The position numbers and the translations under genes were made by a program. Below, piece after piece: positions 8,542 to 17,169 of a stretch of 64,000 bases of DNA. The DNA is from Rhizobium sp. Q54 (GTDB lineage: Bacteria; Pseudomonadota; Alphaproteobacteria; Micropepsales; Micropepsaceae). Below the pieces are notes generated by a model. The model had not been told where the DNA came from, did no database searches, and was given only the letters and a program-made list of their open reading frames with translations. Numbering within the stretch: the stretch's first letter is position 1; every line of letters begins with the position of its first letter. The stretch is taken from NCBI GenBank assembly GCA_945860165.1, contig CAMAPL010000004.1:62001-126000 (forward strand), written 5' to 3'.

Positions 8542-8676
8542 AGCGGGCTCCGGGTCGGGAAATTTGAGGCGCGGGTAATACCAGAGGGCATTTTCCCTGT
8601 CCACCTGTGGGGTTCGGGGGTGCACAGGCCCGCAAACCGGCTTTGATCCCGGCCTGTTTCCCCCCATATTCAAGCC

Positions 8677-9258
8677 ATGGCAATCCTGAAAATCGCCCGC
8701 ATGGGCCATCCCGTACTGGCCACGCCGGCCAAGGCCGTGGAGGACCCCAAATCCCCGGAAATACGCCGTCTGATCAAGGACATGGTGGAAACCATGATGG
8801 ACGCCAACGGGGCCGGCCTGGCCGCCCCCCAGGTCCATATTCCCCTGCGGGTGGTGGTGTTCCAGGCCCCCGGCGAGCGGGCCGGCTTACCCCGGGAAGA
8901 AGATGGGGGCCTGAACGAGGAGGAGCGTTTTGACCACACCGCCCCCCAGACCGTGCTGATCAACCCGGAAATCGAGGTGCTGGGGCCGGAAATCGAGGGG
9001 GGCTGGGAAGGCTGCCTGTCGGTGCCGGGCCTTCGCGGCTGGGTCGAGCGGCCCGCCCATATCCGCTATCGCGGCGTCGGGCTGGACGGCGAGACGATCG
9101 AACGGGTGGCGCGCGGCTTCCACGCTCGGGTGGTGCAGCATGAATGCGATCACCTGGAAGGGCGACTCTACACCTCGCGGATGAGCGACCTGTCGCGGCT
9201 GATTTTTGAATCCGAAATCCGGCACTTTCATTCCAACGAGGGGCAGGCGGCCTCATGA
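8677..9258 (+). CDS. def: peptide deformylase
   Basis: 193 residues with all three deformylase motifs: [15 protein letters not shown] (metal-binding Cys) and QHECDHLEG (metal-binding His pair and catalytic Glu). It removes the formyl group from nascent proteins. An insert (about residues 70-90, rich in Glu) lies between motif 1 and the central strands. The stop overlaps the next start by four bases (ATGA), so def and coq9 are translationally coupled. Confidence 0.96.
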   Translation: MAILKIARMGHPVLATPAKAVEDPKSPEIRRLIKDMVETMMDANGAGLAAPQVHIPLRVVVFQAPGERAGLPREEDGGLNEEERFDHTAPQTVLINPEIEVLGPEIEGGWEGCLSVPGLRGWVERPAHIRYRGVGLDGETIERVARGFHARVVQHECDHLEGRLYTSRMSDLSRLIFESEIRHFHSNEGQAAS

Positions 9259-9947
9259 GCGACGCACCCAAGAAACCCGCCCGTAAAAAGGCATCGCCCA
9301 AGGAAGACGCGCCCCAGACCGATGCCGCAGCGGATCCGCGCCAGGCGGTGCTGATGGCCGCCCTGCCCCATGCCGCGTTCGATGGCTTTACCGACTCCGT
9401 TCTGGAAAAGGCGGGCAAAGAAGCGGGTATCGACAAGGCGGAAGTGGCGCGACTGTTTGAAGGCGGGCCATCCAGCCTGATCGAATTTTATTCCGTCTGG
9501 GCCGATGAGCAGATGGAGACGGCGCTGGCGGCAAGCGACCTCAAGGCGATGAAGATCCGCGAACGGATTGCCGCCGCCGTCCGGGCGCGGCTGACTGTCT
9601 TAAAGCCGCACAAGGAAGCCGCAAGGCGGGCCGCCGCCATGCTGTCGCTGCCGATGAACGCCGCGCTGGGCGCCAGGCTGATGTACCGCACGGTGGATGC
9701 GATGTGGCGCAGCGTGGGCGACACCTCCACCGATTTCAATTTCTACACCAAGCGCGGCATCCTGGCCGGCGTCTATGGCGCCACCGCGATGCGCTGGTTC
9801 ACCGACGACAGCGCTGACCAGAAGGTGACCGAGGAATTCCTCGCCGCCCGTATCGAAAACGTCATGCAGTTCGAGAAGCTCAAGGCCAAGGCCAAGAAAG
9901 CTTTGTCGAACTTCCCCGCCTTTGGCGACTGGGCCAAGCCGAAATAA
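9255..9947 (+). CDS. coq9: COQ9-family ubiquinone biosynthesis protein
   Basis: 230 residues. After a Lys/Ala-rich N-terminus the protein shows the TetR-like fold of COQ9 proteins (HAAFDGFTDSVLEKAGKEAG) and the family core WRSVGDTSTDFNFYTKRG followed by LAGVYGATAMRWFTDDS. COQ9 binds isoprenoid lipids and presents quinone intermediates to hydroxylases. Coupled to def by ATGA overlap. A repeat pair (R3) follows its stop codon. Confidence 0.92.
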   Translation: MSDAPKKPARKKASPKEDAPQTDAAADPRQAVLMAALPHAAFDGFTDSVLEKAGKEAGIDKAEVARLFEGGPSSLIEFYSVWADEQMETALAASDLKAMKIRERIAAAVRARLTVLKPHKEAARRAAAMLSLPMNAALGARLMYRTVDAMWRSVGDTSTDFNFYTKRGILAGVYGATAMRWFTDDSADQKVTEEFLAARIENVMQFEKLKAKAKKALSNFPAFGDWAKPK

Positions 9948-9953
9948 ATCTCC

Positions 9954-10040
9954 TTGTCATTCCCGCGCAAGCGGGAATCCATCCATCCCTCTGCGCGACA
10001 GCAATGTCCATGGATGCCCGCTTGCGCGGGCATGACAATG
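9954..10040. repeat. inverted pair of R3 (REP-like) elements
   Basis: TCATTCCCGCGCAAGCGGGA at 9958-9977 and its inverted relative GCCCGCTTGCGCGGGCATGA at 10016-10035 face each other. Together they can form a long cruciform between the convergent coq9 and asd genes. Relatives lie at 17134-17162 and 24306-24336. Similar elements are common in alphaproteobacterial intergenic DNA. Confidence 0.8.
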
Positions 10041-10044
10041 GAGG

Positions 10045-11055
10045 TCAGAGCAACTCGGCGATCTGCACCGCGTTCAGCGCAGCGCCCTTCAGCAGCTGGT
10101 CGGCAGCGACGAACAAGCTGATCGACTTGCCGGAAGGATCGGACAGATCCTTCCGGATGCGGCCCACCAGCACATCGCCCTGGCCTGATGCGTCCTTGGG
10201 CATGGGGAAATAATTGTTGGCCCAGTCGTCCACCAGCTTCACGCCCGGCGCGTTGGCCAGCAGCGCCTTCACTTCTTGCGGCGTGATCGGGCGCTCGCAT
10301 TCGAAGGTCATCGACACCGAATGGGCGCGCAGCACCGGCACGCGGATGCAAGTGGCCGACACCGCGATGCGGTCGTCCTCGAAAATCTTCCTGGTTTCCT
10401 TGATAACCTTGGACTCTTCATCGTTATAGCCGGTGGCCATGTCGATTTCGGTGTTGTGGCTGAAGAGATTGAAGGCATAGGGATACTTCACCACCTTGGG
10501 CTCATAGGTCTTGCCGTCCAGATAGGCGCGGGTGGATTCTTCCAGCTCTTCCATCAGCGCCGCGCCGCCGCCCGACGCCGCCTGATAGGTGGAGATAATC
10601 AGCCGGCTCAAGGGATTCACCTGATGCACCGGCCATAGCGGGACCAGGGTCGTGATCGCGGCGCAATTGGGATTGGCGATGATGCCCTTGTGATCCTTCA
10701 TGCGGTGGGCGTTGATTTCCGGCACCACCAGCGGAATCGCCGGATCGGCGCGGAAGGCCGACGAATTGTCCACCACCACCGCACCGGCTTTCACCGCGAT
10801 GGGCGCATAGTGTCTGGAAATGCCGCTGCCGGCCGAGAACAAAGCGATGTCCACGCCGTTGAACGCGTCTTCATTCAATTCCTTGATCACCAGTTCCTGG
10901 CCGCGAAAACGCTGCGTCTTGCCCGCCGATTTGGCCGATGCCAGCAGCTTCAAGGACGCCAGCGGGATACCGCGGCTTTCAATGCAGCCGACAAACTCGC
11001 GGCCCACGGCGCCGGTGGCGCCAACAATCGCTATATTCTTGTTCTTCACGTTCAT
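10045..11055 (-). CDS. asd: aspartate-semialdehyde dehydrogenase
   Basis: 336 residues. NADP-binding Rossmann start (IAIVGATGAVGREF), catalytic Cys in IANPNCAAITTL, and the downstream YQAASGGG and CIRVPVLRAHS motifs of bacterial Asd. It reduces aspartyl phosphate to the semialdehyde, the branch point to lysine, threonine and methionine; lysA and metX are elsewhere in this window. Normal length; the ATG at 11055 has AAGGAA upstream. A terminator just before it separates it from the upstream purEK transcript. Confidence 0.97.
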   Translation of the reverse strand: MNVKNKNIAIVGATGAVGREFVGCIESRGIPLASLKLLASAKSAGKTQRFRGQELVIKELNEDAFNGVDIALFSAGSGISRHYAPIAVKAGAVVVDNSSAFRADPAIPLVVPEINAHRMKDHKGIIANPNCAAITTLVPLWPVHQVNPLSRLIISTYQAASGGGAALMEELEESTRAYLDGKTYEPKVVKYPYAFNLFSHNTEIDMATGYNDEESKVIKETRKIFEDDRIAVSATCIRVPVLRAHSVSMTFECERPITPQEVKALLANAPGVKLVDDWANNYFPMPKDASGQGDVLVGRIRKDLSDPSGKSISLFVAADQLLKGAALNAVQIAELL

Positions 11056-11069
11056 TTCCTTAAGGCAAC

Positions 11070-11102
11070 AAAAAAGCCCCGTCCGGTTTGGAGCGGGGCT
11101 TA
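11070..11102 (-). terminator. terminator between the purEK operon and asd
   Basis: Stem AAGCCCCG / CGGGGCTT with a 12-nt loop, followed on the minus strand by TTTTTTG. It would end the transcript coming from purE-purK and the small secreted protein gene; asd then needs its own promoter, which would have to overlap this hairpin. Confidence 0.75.
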
Positions 11103-11124
11103 GGTCTGTTCGGTTCGCTTTGGT

Positions 11125-11196
11125 TTAAGCGCGCGCGACTGTCCCAGCCCCGTTGGGCTTGGTGGCGGTCTCGGTGCGCTTGGTCAGAAAATTCAT
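11125..11196 (-). CDS. candidate 23-residue ORF coupled to the secreted protein gene
   Basis: ATG overlaps the stop of the upstream gene (ATGA) and opens a 23-codon frame, MNFLTKRTETATKPNGAGTV plus three residues, which ends just before a terminator. Position and coupling are suggestive, but there is no family match I know and no independent ribosome site. It may be chance. Confidence 0.25.
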   Translation of the reverse strand: MNFLTKRTETATKPNGAGTVARA

Positions 11197-11501
11197 TGCG
11201 GCAAGGCTTTCAATTCGGCGTCCATCGAGGCCAGCTTTTCCGGCGTCACGACATCGGGCAGATACTGCACAACCTCCGGCAGGGTCAAGTCCAGGCCTTC
11301 GTTGAACTGCGGATGGTTCACCACTTCCGGAAAATGCAGGAGAAAAATGGCCTTGGCTGCGGGGGCTACCGCCAACTGGCCCAGGCGGCTGGTCTGGACG
11401 GAAAATTTCGGCGCCGTGACGACCGGATCGGCAGGAACCTGCGCCAGGACAGGACCGGCAAGGCCGGCCAGAAGTGCAAAACCGATCAGCGTCCGCTTCA
11501 T
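11193..11501 (-). CDS. small secreted protein of unknown function
   Basis: 102 residues with a type I signal peptide (MKRTLIGFALLAGLAGPVLA, cleavage before QVPAD). The mature part has a hydrophobic stretch (AVAPAAKAIFLLHFPEVV) and an acidic, Pro-containing end. A good ribosome site (GGAGAAG) precedes the ATG at 11501. It follows purK by 11 bases on the same strand and ends before a terminator, so it is probably the last gene of the purE-purK transcript. No family recognised. Confidence 0.6.
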   Translation of the reverse strand: MKRTLIGFALLAGLAGPVLAQVPADPVVTAPKFSVQTSRLGQLAVAPAAKAIFLLHFPEVVNHPQFNEGLDLTLPEVVQYLPDVVTPEKLASMDAELKALPQ

Positions 11502-11512
11502 GGCGGCTTCTC

Positions 11513-12598
11513 CTATTTGGCGCGGATGCGGGTGATATGGCCCATCTTGCGCCCGGTGCGGGCTTGCATCTTGCCATACAGGTGCAGGGCGCCGGTTTTG
11601 GCAAGCGATTCCCAGGCGTCCACTTCCGCCCCGATGATGTTTTCCATCACCGCATCGGCATGGCGAACCACATTGCCCAGCGGCCAGCCCGCCACGGCGC
11701 GGATATGCTGTTCGAACTGCGAGCAGGCGCAAGCCTCGATGGTCCAGTGCCCGCTATTGTGAACCCGCGGCGCGATCTCATTCACCAGCAGCGCGCCATC
11801 CTTACCCACAAATAACTCGACAGCGAAGACACCGACATATTCGAGCGCCTCACCGATCTGCTGCGCGATGGCTTTGGCCTCTTCCACCTTGGCGGCACCA
11901 AGGCGCGACGGCACGGTGGAGCGGCGCAGGATATGGTTTTCGTGTTCATTTTCCGGCGGGTCGTAAGCGGCAAAACCACCATCGCCGCCACGCGCCGCCA
12001 CCACCGAAGCTTCATATTCAAAATCGACAAAGCCTTCCAGGATCGCCGGTGCGCCCTTGAAACTGTCAAAGGCTTTTGCCGCTTCGTCGGCGCTGGCGAC
12101 CTTGGCCTGGCCCTTGCCGTCATAGCCGAAGCGGCGCGTCTTTAGAATGCCGCGTCCGTTCAGCCGGGCGAAAGCCTCGCGCGCCCGCTGCGCAGACGAC
12201 ACTTCGAAAAAGGGCGCGGTCTTCAGACCCAGTTTTTCGACAAAGGTCTTTTCGCTCAAGCGGTCCTGGGTGATCGCCAGCGCATGCGCGCCCGGCCTGA
12301 CCGGCACACGTTCGGCAAGATGGGCGATGGCATGGGCGGGAAGATTTTCGAACTCGAAGGTCACCGCGTCGCAGGCCTGAGCAAAAGTGGTGAGCTTGAC
12401 CAGATTGTCATAGGGCGCGGTCAGCGATTGCTGCGTCACCTGGAAGGCCGGTGCATCGGGCGTGTCGTTGTAGATGCAGGTCTTCAATCCCAGGCGCGAC
12501 GCCGCCAACGCCAGCATCCGCCCCAACTGCCCGCCACCAATAATGCCGATGGTGCCGCCCGGCGGGACGGGTCTGGAAAGTTGCTTGATGCTGCTCAT
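11513..12598 (-). CDS. purK: N5-carboxyaminoimidazole ribonucleotide synthase
   Basis: 361 residues with the ATP-grasp architecture of Pur[18 protein letters not shown] at the N-terminus, [17 protein letters not shown] in the ATP-binding loop, and the metal/phosphate segment [19 protein letters not shown]. It carboxylates aminoimidazole ribonucleotide using ATP and bicarbonate; PurE then rearranges the product. Its start overlaps the purE stop by four bases. Confidence 0.97.
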   Translation of the reverse strand: MSSIKQLSRPVPPGGTIGIIGGGQLGRMLALAASRLGLKTCIYNDTPDAPAFQVTQQSLTAPYDNLVKLTTFAQACDAVTFEFENLPAHAIAHLAERVPVRPGAHALAITQDRLSEKTFVEKLGLKTAPFFEVSSAQRAREAFARLNGRGILKTRRFGYDGKGQAKVASADEAAKAFDSFKGAPAILEGFVDFEYEASVVAARGGDGGFAAYDPPENEHENHILRRSTVPSRLGAAKVEEAKAIAQQIGEALEYVGVFAVELFVGKDGALLVNEIAPRVHNSGHWTIEACACSQFEQHIRAVAGWPLGNVVRHADAVMENIIGAEVDAWESLAKTGALHLYGKMQARTGRKMGHITRIRAK

Positions 12599-13146
12599 TT
12601 CGGCGTCTTGGCCACGGACTTGGTCTGTTTGGCGCGCCAGGCGTCCAGCCTTCTCTTCAGGCCTTTATCCGACAGGCCCAGAATGGCGGCAGCATGCAGC
12701 GCGGCATTCTTGGCCCCGGCTTCGCCGATAGCAAAGGTCGCCACCGGCACGCCGCCGGGCATCTGGGCAATCGACAGAAGCGAATCCAGGCCTTTCAGGG
12801 TGCGGCTTTGCACCGGCACACCCAGCACCGGCAGGGTGGTCATGCTGGCCACCATGCCGGGCAGATGCGCCGCCCCGCCCGCGCCCGCGATAATGACCTT
12901 GATGCCGCGCCCTTCCGCCTCCTTGGCGTAAGCCGCCATGCGGTCGGGGGTGCGATGGGCCGAAACGATGCCTGTCTCATGGCCGACGCCCAGGGCCTCC
13001 AGCATATCGGCGGCCGCCTTCATGGTCGGCCAGTCCGACTGGCTGCCCATGATGATGCCGACTTGCTTGCGGCCCGCCGCGCGACGCGCGGCATTTTTGC
13101 CCCCCGCGCGGCGCGCGGACTTTTTGGGAGTGCTTCGAATCGACAT
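12595..13146 (-). CDS. purE: 5-(carboxyamino)imidazole ribonucleotide mutase
   Basis: 183 residues, class I Pur[21 protein letters not shown], the catalytic His in VSAHRTP, and [11 protein letters not shown]. An N-terminal tail of about 26 basic residues ([20 protein letters not shown]) precedes the core and is longer than in most PurE proteins; a start inside the tail cannot be excluded. First gene of the purE-purK unit, divergent from the GGDEF gene. Confidence 0.96.
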   Translation of the reverse strand: MSIRSTPKKSARRAGGKNAARRAAGRKQVGIIMGSQSDWPTMKAAADMLEALGVGHETGIVSAHRTPDRMAAYAKEAEGRGIKVIIAGAGGAAHLPGMVASMTTLPVLGVPVQSRTLKGLDSLLSIAQMPGGVPVATFAIGEAGAKNAALHAAAILGLSDKGLKRRLDAWRAKQTKSVAKTPK

Positions 13147-13355
13147 GTGCGGCCCTGCTGTCCACGAAGCGGGGCATTATAGGGGCGAAAAAGCCCAAGG
13201 AAAGAGAAGTTTAACCCGCGTTAACCATTCGTTGGGGATCGTAAACGCATCCTTAAAGGCGTCCCCGCTAGCCTTGGGACGCCAGAAGGCGAAAAACATG
13301 AAGGTCGAGCGCAACAGCCCCGTCCGCCCGGCCCGTTCGGTGGCCCAGGCCGCCT

Positions 13356-14033
13356 ATGCCCGGCGCATCGAGGCGGCGGACAGCGTCAGCAATATCGACG
13401 CCGTGCCCCCCCGCCGCCAGCGTGCTGGGCATTCCCGAATCCGAATTCACCCCACGGGTGCGCGACGCCATTATGGGATTGATGGGCGAAGTGGACAATC
13501 TGCGCCGCGAGCTGACCCAGACCCGCGCCCGGCTGGAAGACGTGGTAAAGACTGCCGACCAGGACGGCATGCTGCCGCTGCTCAACCGCCGCGCCTTTGT
13601 GCGCGAGCTGACGCGCTATATCGCCTTCACCGGCCGCTACAACACACCGGCCTCGCTGATCTATTTCGATCTCAATCACCTGAAGCGGACCAACGACACG
13701 ATGGGTCATGCCGCCGGCAACGCGGTGCTGGCGCATTTCGCCGATGTGCTGCTGGCCCATGTGCGCGACAGCGACTGCGTCGGGCGGCTGGGCGGCGACG
13801 AATTCGGCGTGCTGCTGAGCCACGCCAACCAGAAACAGGCCTTGAAGAAAGCCGACACATTGGCGGTCGCACTGAAAGCCTCACCCACCAGCTGGAACGA
13901 CCAGAGCATTCCGGTCAGCTTCGCCTATGGCGCCTTTGAACTGAAATCGGGCGACAATCCCGACTTGGCCATGGCGCGCGCCGACCAGGCGATGTACGCG
14001 CAGAAGAAATCGCAGCGCAGCGCGGCTGAGTAG
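13356..14033 (+). CDS. GGDEF-domain protein, probable 5' frameshift
   Basis: The ORF holds a helical segment (SEFTPRVRDAIMGLMGEVDN, coiled coil) and a full GGDEF domain with the GGDEF signature itself (GRLGGDEFGVLL), as in diguanylate cyclases; no EAL domain and no clear inhibitory RxxD site. The apparent original start is ATG 13298 in another frame (MKVERNSPVRPARSVAQAAY). That frame and this one join at a run of seven C (13406-13412): one C fewer would give a continuous protein. As given, translation can begin at ATG 13356 and leave the cyclase domain intact but replace the N-terminus. Divergent from purE; followed by a terminator. Confidence 0.8.
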   Translation: MPGASRRRTASAISTPCPPAASVLGIPESEFTPRVRDAIMGLMGEVDNLRRELTQTRARLEDVVKTADQDGMLPLLNRRAFVRELTRYIAFTGRYNTPASLIYFDLNHLKRTNDTMGHAAGNAVLAHFADVLLAHVRDSDCVGRLGGDEFGVLLSHANQKQALKKADTLAVALKASPTSWNDQSIPVSFAYGAFELKSGDNPDLAMARADQAMYAQKKSQRSAAE

Positions 14034-14049
14034 TTTTCAGGGACCCAAA

Positions 14050-14085
14050 GAAAAAAGGCGCGGGTGTGCCCGCGCCTTTTGTTTT
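14050..14085 (+). terminator. Rho-independent terminator of the GGDEF gene
   Basis: Stem AAGGCGCGGG / CCCGCGCCTT with a 4-nt loop and a TTTTGTTTT tail, 20 bases past the stop codon. Confidence 0.85.
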
Positions 14086-14097
14086 ATCGTCACCACC

Positions 14098-14174
14098 GGC
14101 CGCTCGCCCAAGCTCGCGACATTAATCCGCTTTCGCAGGCCCACTGGGCCTGCTCACGCGCGTTGCGCGCCGCA
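14098..14174. repeat. structured repeat R2, copy 1 (downstream of icd)
   Basis: Begins GGCCGCTCGCCCAAGCTCGC, followed by a hairpin with 8-bp arms (GCAGGCCC/GGGCCTGC, 14135-14153) and a GCGC palindrome. The related copy at 29234-29314 has two compensatory pair changes in the hairpin. Ends at the icd stop codon. Confidence 0.7.
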
Positions 14175-14176
14175 GC

Positions 14177-15388
14177 TTAACCCATCGCCTTTTTCAGATT
14201 CTCGTCAACCTTGTCGAGGAAACCCTCGGTCGTGAGCCACTTCTGGTCGGGGCCGACCAGCAGCGCCAGGTCCTTAGTCATGAAGCCCTGTTCCACCGTA
14301 TCGACGCAGACTTTTTCCATGGTCAGCGCGAACTTGGCTAGCTTGTCGTTGCCGTCCAGCTTGGCGCGATGGGCCAGCCCGCGCGTCCAGGCGAAGATCG
14401 AGGCGATCGAATTGGTCGAGGTAGCCTTGCCTTTCTGATGCTCGCGGTAATGGCGCGTCACCGTGCCATGCGCCGCTTCGGCTTCCACCGTCTTGCCGTC
14501 GGGGGTGAACAGCACGCTGGTCATCAGGCCCAGTGAGCCGAAGCCCTGCGCCACCGTGTCGGACTGCACGTCGCCGTCGTAATTCTTGCAGGCCCAGACA
14601 TAGCCGCCGCTCCACTTCAGCGCCGACGCCACCATGTCGTCGATCAGGCGATGCTCGTAAACAATACCTGCCGCCTTGAACTTGGCGGCGAATTCCGCCT
14701 CGTAGATTTCCTGGAACAGGTCCTTGAAGCGGCCGTCATAGGCTTTCAGGATGGTGTTCTTGGTCGACAGATAGACCGGATACTTGCGCATCAGGCCGTA
14801 ATTCAGCGAGGCGCGGGCGAATTCGCGGATCGACTCGTCCAGGTTGTACATCGCCATGGCGACGCCGCTGCCCGGCGACTTGAATACTTCGTGCTCGATG
14901 ACCTTGCCGTCTTCGCCGACGAACTTGATCGTCAGCGTGCCCTTGCCCGGGAACAGGAAATCGGTGGCGCGGTACTGGTCGCCGAAAGCATGGCGGCCGA
15001 CCACGATGGGCTGGGTCCAGCCGGGCACCAGGCGCGGCACGTTGGAGCAGATGATCGGCTCGCGGAAGATCACACCGCCCAGGATGTTGCGGATGGTGCC
15101 GTTGGGCGACTTCCACATCTTCTTGAGCTTGAATTCCTCCACCCGGGCTTCGTCCGGGGTGATGGTGGCGCATTTCACGCCCACGCCATGCTTCTTGATC
15201 GCCTCGGCGGCTTCGACTGTCACCTTGTCGTCGGTGGCGTCGCGGTTTTCCATGCCCAGGTCGTAATAGTGCAGGTCGATGTCCAGGTAAGGCAGGACCA
15301 GCTTTTTCTTGATCAGATCCCAGATGATGCGGGTCATCTCGTCGCCGTCCAGTTCGACGACCGGGTTGGCGACCTTGATCTTTTCCAT
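14177..15388 (-). CDS. icd: NADP-dependent isocitrate dehydrogenase
   Basis: 403 residues of the homodimeric, eukaryote-like class: [20 protein letters not shown], the substrate loop [25 protein letters not shown], and the NADP region [17 protein letters not shown]. It oxidises isocitrate to 2-oxoglutarate in the TCA cycle. Length and start are as usual for the class. Divergent from trmJ, with a 10-bp inverted repeat in the shared upstream region; repeat R2 follows its stop. Confidence 0.97.
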   Translation of the reverse strand: MEKIKVANPVVELDGDEMTRIIWDLIKKKLVLPYLDIDLHYYDLGMENRDATDDKVTVEAAEAIKKHGVGVKCATITPDEARVEEFKLKKMWKSPNGTIRNILGGVIFREPIICSNVPRLVPGWTQPIVVGRHAFGDQYRATDFLFPGKGTLTIKFVGEDGKVIEHEVFKSPGSGVAMAMYNLDESIREFARASLNYGLMRKYPVYLSTKNTILKAYDGRFKDLFQEIYEAEFAAKFKAAGIVYEHRLIDDMVASALKWSGGYVWACKNYDGDVQSDTVAQGFGSLGLMTSVLFTPDGKTVEAEAAHGTVTRHYREHQKGKATSTNSIASIFAWTRGLAHRAKLDGNDKLAKFALTMEKVCVDTVEQGFMTKDLALLVGPDQKWLTTEGFLDKVDENLKKAMG

Positions 15389-15424
15389 GGACTTAATTTC
15401 CTTGCCTTAAGAAAGCCTCGAAAA

Positions 15425-15480
15425 ACGGGCCTGTACGGGATATAGCGGGGCCTCAAATAGCCCGACAAGAACAGGCCCGT
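15425..15480. promoter_or_regulatory. 10-bp inverted repeat between icd and trmJ
   Basis: ACGGGCCTGT (15425-15434) and ACAGGCCCGT (15471-15480) are perfect inverted copies 36 bases apart, spanning most of the intergenic region of two divergent genes. Could be an operator or an mRNA stem; nothing more can be said. Confidence 0.4.
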
Positions 15481-15491
15481 CAAAGCGCCAA

Positions 15492-16256
15492 ATGACCGCT
15501 CCCGCCATCATCCTGTCCCACACCCAGATGGGTGAGAATGTCGGCTCGGCTGCCCGGGCAATGAAGAATTTCGGCCTGTCGGACCTGCGCCTGATCGCCC
15601 CCAGGATGGAGTGGCCCAACGACCGGGCCCATATGCTGGCGTCGGGTGCCGGCGACATACTGGAGCGGACGCAGATCCATGCCGACGCAAGGGGCGCGCT
15701 GGCCGATTGCCAGCTGGTGCTGGCGACCACGGCGCGGGGCCGGGACGTGACGCGCGAGGTGTTGACGCCTGAGGCCGCAGTCCGGCGACTGCGCCAGGCA
15801 TCGGACGCCGGGCTCAAGACCGCCCTGCTGTTCGGCGGCGAGCGGGCGGGCCTGGACAATGACGAGATTTCGCTGTGCGACGCGCTGATCACCATTCCCA
15901 CCGCGCCCCTGCCGCAGATCAAGGACTCGGAGATCAAGGCCTCCTCCCTGAATCTGGGACAGGCGGTGCTGCTGCTGGGCTATGAATGGCTGAAAAGCGC
16001 CGATGCGACCCCGGCCAGCCGCACCCGCCCCAGCATCGCCGTACCCGCCGCCCGCCAGGAACTGGTAGACCTGTTCGAGCATCTGGAGCGCGAACTGGAT
16101 TCGGGCGGATTTTTCTTCCCACCCGCCAAGAAGAGCGCGATGGTGCGCAACATACGCGCCATGATATTGCGCTCCGGCCTGACCGATCAGCAGGCCCGCA
16201 CCATCCGCGGCATGATTGTGGCGCTGGTGCGCAACAAATATAGAGGACAGACGTGA
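15492..16256 (+). CDS. trmJ: tRNA (cytidine/uridine-2'-O-)-methyltransferase TrmJ
   Basis: 254 residues of the SpoU/TrmH knot family: ILSHTQMGENVGSAARAMKN (motif 1), LFGGERAGLDNDE (motif 2) and ASSLNLGQAVLLLGYE (motif 3), plus a C-terminal helical extension typical of TrmJ (FFFPPAKKSAMVRNIRAM). It methylates the ribose at position 32 of tRNAs. Its stop overlaps the start of the TPR gene (GTGA). Confidence 0.9.
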   Translation: MTAPAIILSHTQMGENVGSAARAMKNFGLSDLRLIAPRMEWPNDRAHMLASGAGDILERTQIHADARGALADCQLVLATTARGRDVTREVLTPEAAVRRLRQASDAGLKTALLFGGERAGLDNDEISLCDALITIPTAPLPQIKDSEIKASSLNLGQAVLLLGYEWLKSADATPASRTRPSIAVPAARQELVDLFEHLERELDSGGFFFPPAKKSAMVRNIRAMILRSGLTDQQARTIRGMIVALVRNKYRGQT

Positions 16257-17158
16257 GCGCCATTCCTGTCATTGGTTTCTTGGTCGTGGCGCTGCTGGCC
16301 ATCGCGTTTGCGGCGGTGCCGCTGTTGCGTGGCCCGAACAAAAAGCGCGGCACTTTGCTGGTCGCCGCGATCGCCCTGTTCGTGCTGGCCATCGGCAGCG
16401 GCGCCTATTGGATGGTGGGCCGCCCGCAGCTGGCGCAGCGAGAGGCGCGCGGGCTGGAGACCAAAGAGGTCAATGCGCTGATCCCCTACCTGATCGGGCG
16501 GGTGCGCCAATATCCCAATGACGGGCGCGCCTGGCGCTATCTGGGCCAAGCCTATATGAGCGCGCGCGATCCGGCCAATGCCGCCAAGGCGCTGGCCCGC
16601 GCCATTGCAGTGGACGGCAAGGGCGATCCAGAATTGAACACCGCTTACGGCGAGGCGCTGGTGATGGCCAATCGCGGCGTCGTGCCGCCGGAAGCGGAAA
16701 GCGCCTTCACCGCCGCACTGGCAGTCGATCCCTCCAATGAGCCGGCGCGCTTTTATCTGGGCGACGCGCGGCGGGCCAGGGGCGATGCCGCCGGCGCGGC
16801 ACAGATGTGGCAGAGCCTGCTGGCTGAGACGGCGGTCACCACGCCGCTGTACCAGATGCTGGTGGACCGGCTGGCGCTGCTGACGGCGCAGGCATCCGGC
16901 GCGGGCGGCGGCGCGCCCGACCCCAGACGCATGGTGGAGATGCTGGCGGCGCGGCTGAAGGGCGACCCCAATGACGCGCTGGGCTGGGTGCGGCTGATGC
17001 GCGCCTATGCCGTGCTGGGCGAAACCGCCAAGGCCAAGGAAGCACTGGCGACGGCGCGCAAGACCTTCGCCAACAACAAGGACGCCCAGACCGCATTTTC
17101 GACAGCGGCCCGGGCGCTCAAATTAAACGAAGCTGGATTCCCGCTTGCGCAGGAATGA
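16253..17158 (+). CDS. membrane-anchored TPR protein, CcmI/CycH-like
   Basis: 301 residues: two N-terminal membrane helices separated by a short basic loop (LRGPNKKRG), then TPR units (WRYLGQAYMSARDPANAAKA, PARFYLGDARRARGDAAGAA, LGWVRLMRAYAVLGETAKAK). The layout resembles the C-terminal part of the cytochrome c maturation protein CcmI, but no other ccm gene is near, so the role is open. GTG start, coupled to trmJ. The last codons (AGFPLAQE) come from an R3 repeat that overlaps the stop. Confidence 0.7.
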   Translation: MSAIPVIGFLVVALLAIAFAAVPLLRGPNKKRGTLLVAAIALFVLAIGSGAYWMVGRPQLAQREARGLETKEVNALIPYLIGRVRQYPNDGRAWRYLGQAYMSARDPANAAKALARAIAVDGKGDPELNTAYGEALVMANRGVVPPEAESAFTAALAVDPSNEPARFYLGDARRARGDAAGAAQMWQSLLAETAVTTPLYQMLVDRLALLTAQASGAGGGAPDPRRMVEMLAARLKGDPNDALGWVRLMRAYAVLGETAKAKEALATARKTFANNKDAQTAFSTAARALKLNEAGFPLAQE

Positions 17159-17162
17159 CAAG
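17134..17162. repeat. R3 element overlapping the 3' end of the TPR gene
   Basis: GGATTCCCGCTTGCGCAGGA followed by ATGACAAG, an inverted relative of the copies at 9954 and 24306. It supplies the stop codon and last eight residues of the upstream protein. Confidence 0.75.
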
Positions 17163-17169
17163 AAAAAAA

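Noticed and set aside
9954-10040. CRISPR-like repeat-spacer structure
   Set aside because: Only two inverted (not direct) copies, with relatives scattered singly elsewhere: REP-type elements. No array or cas gene in the window.
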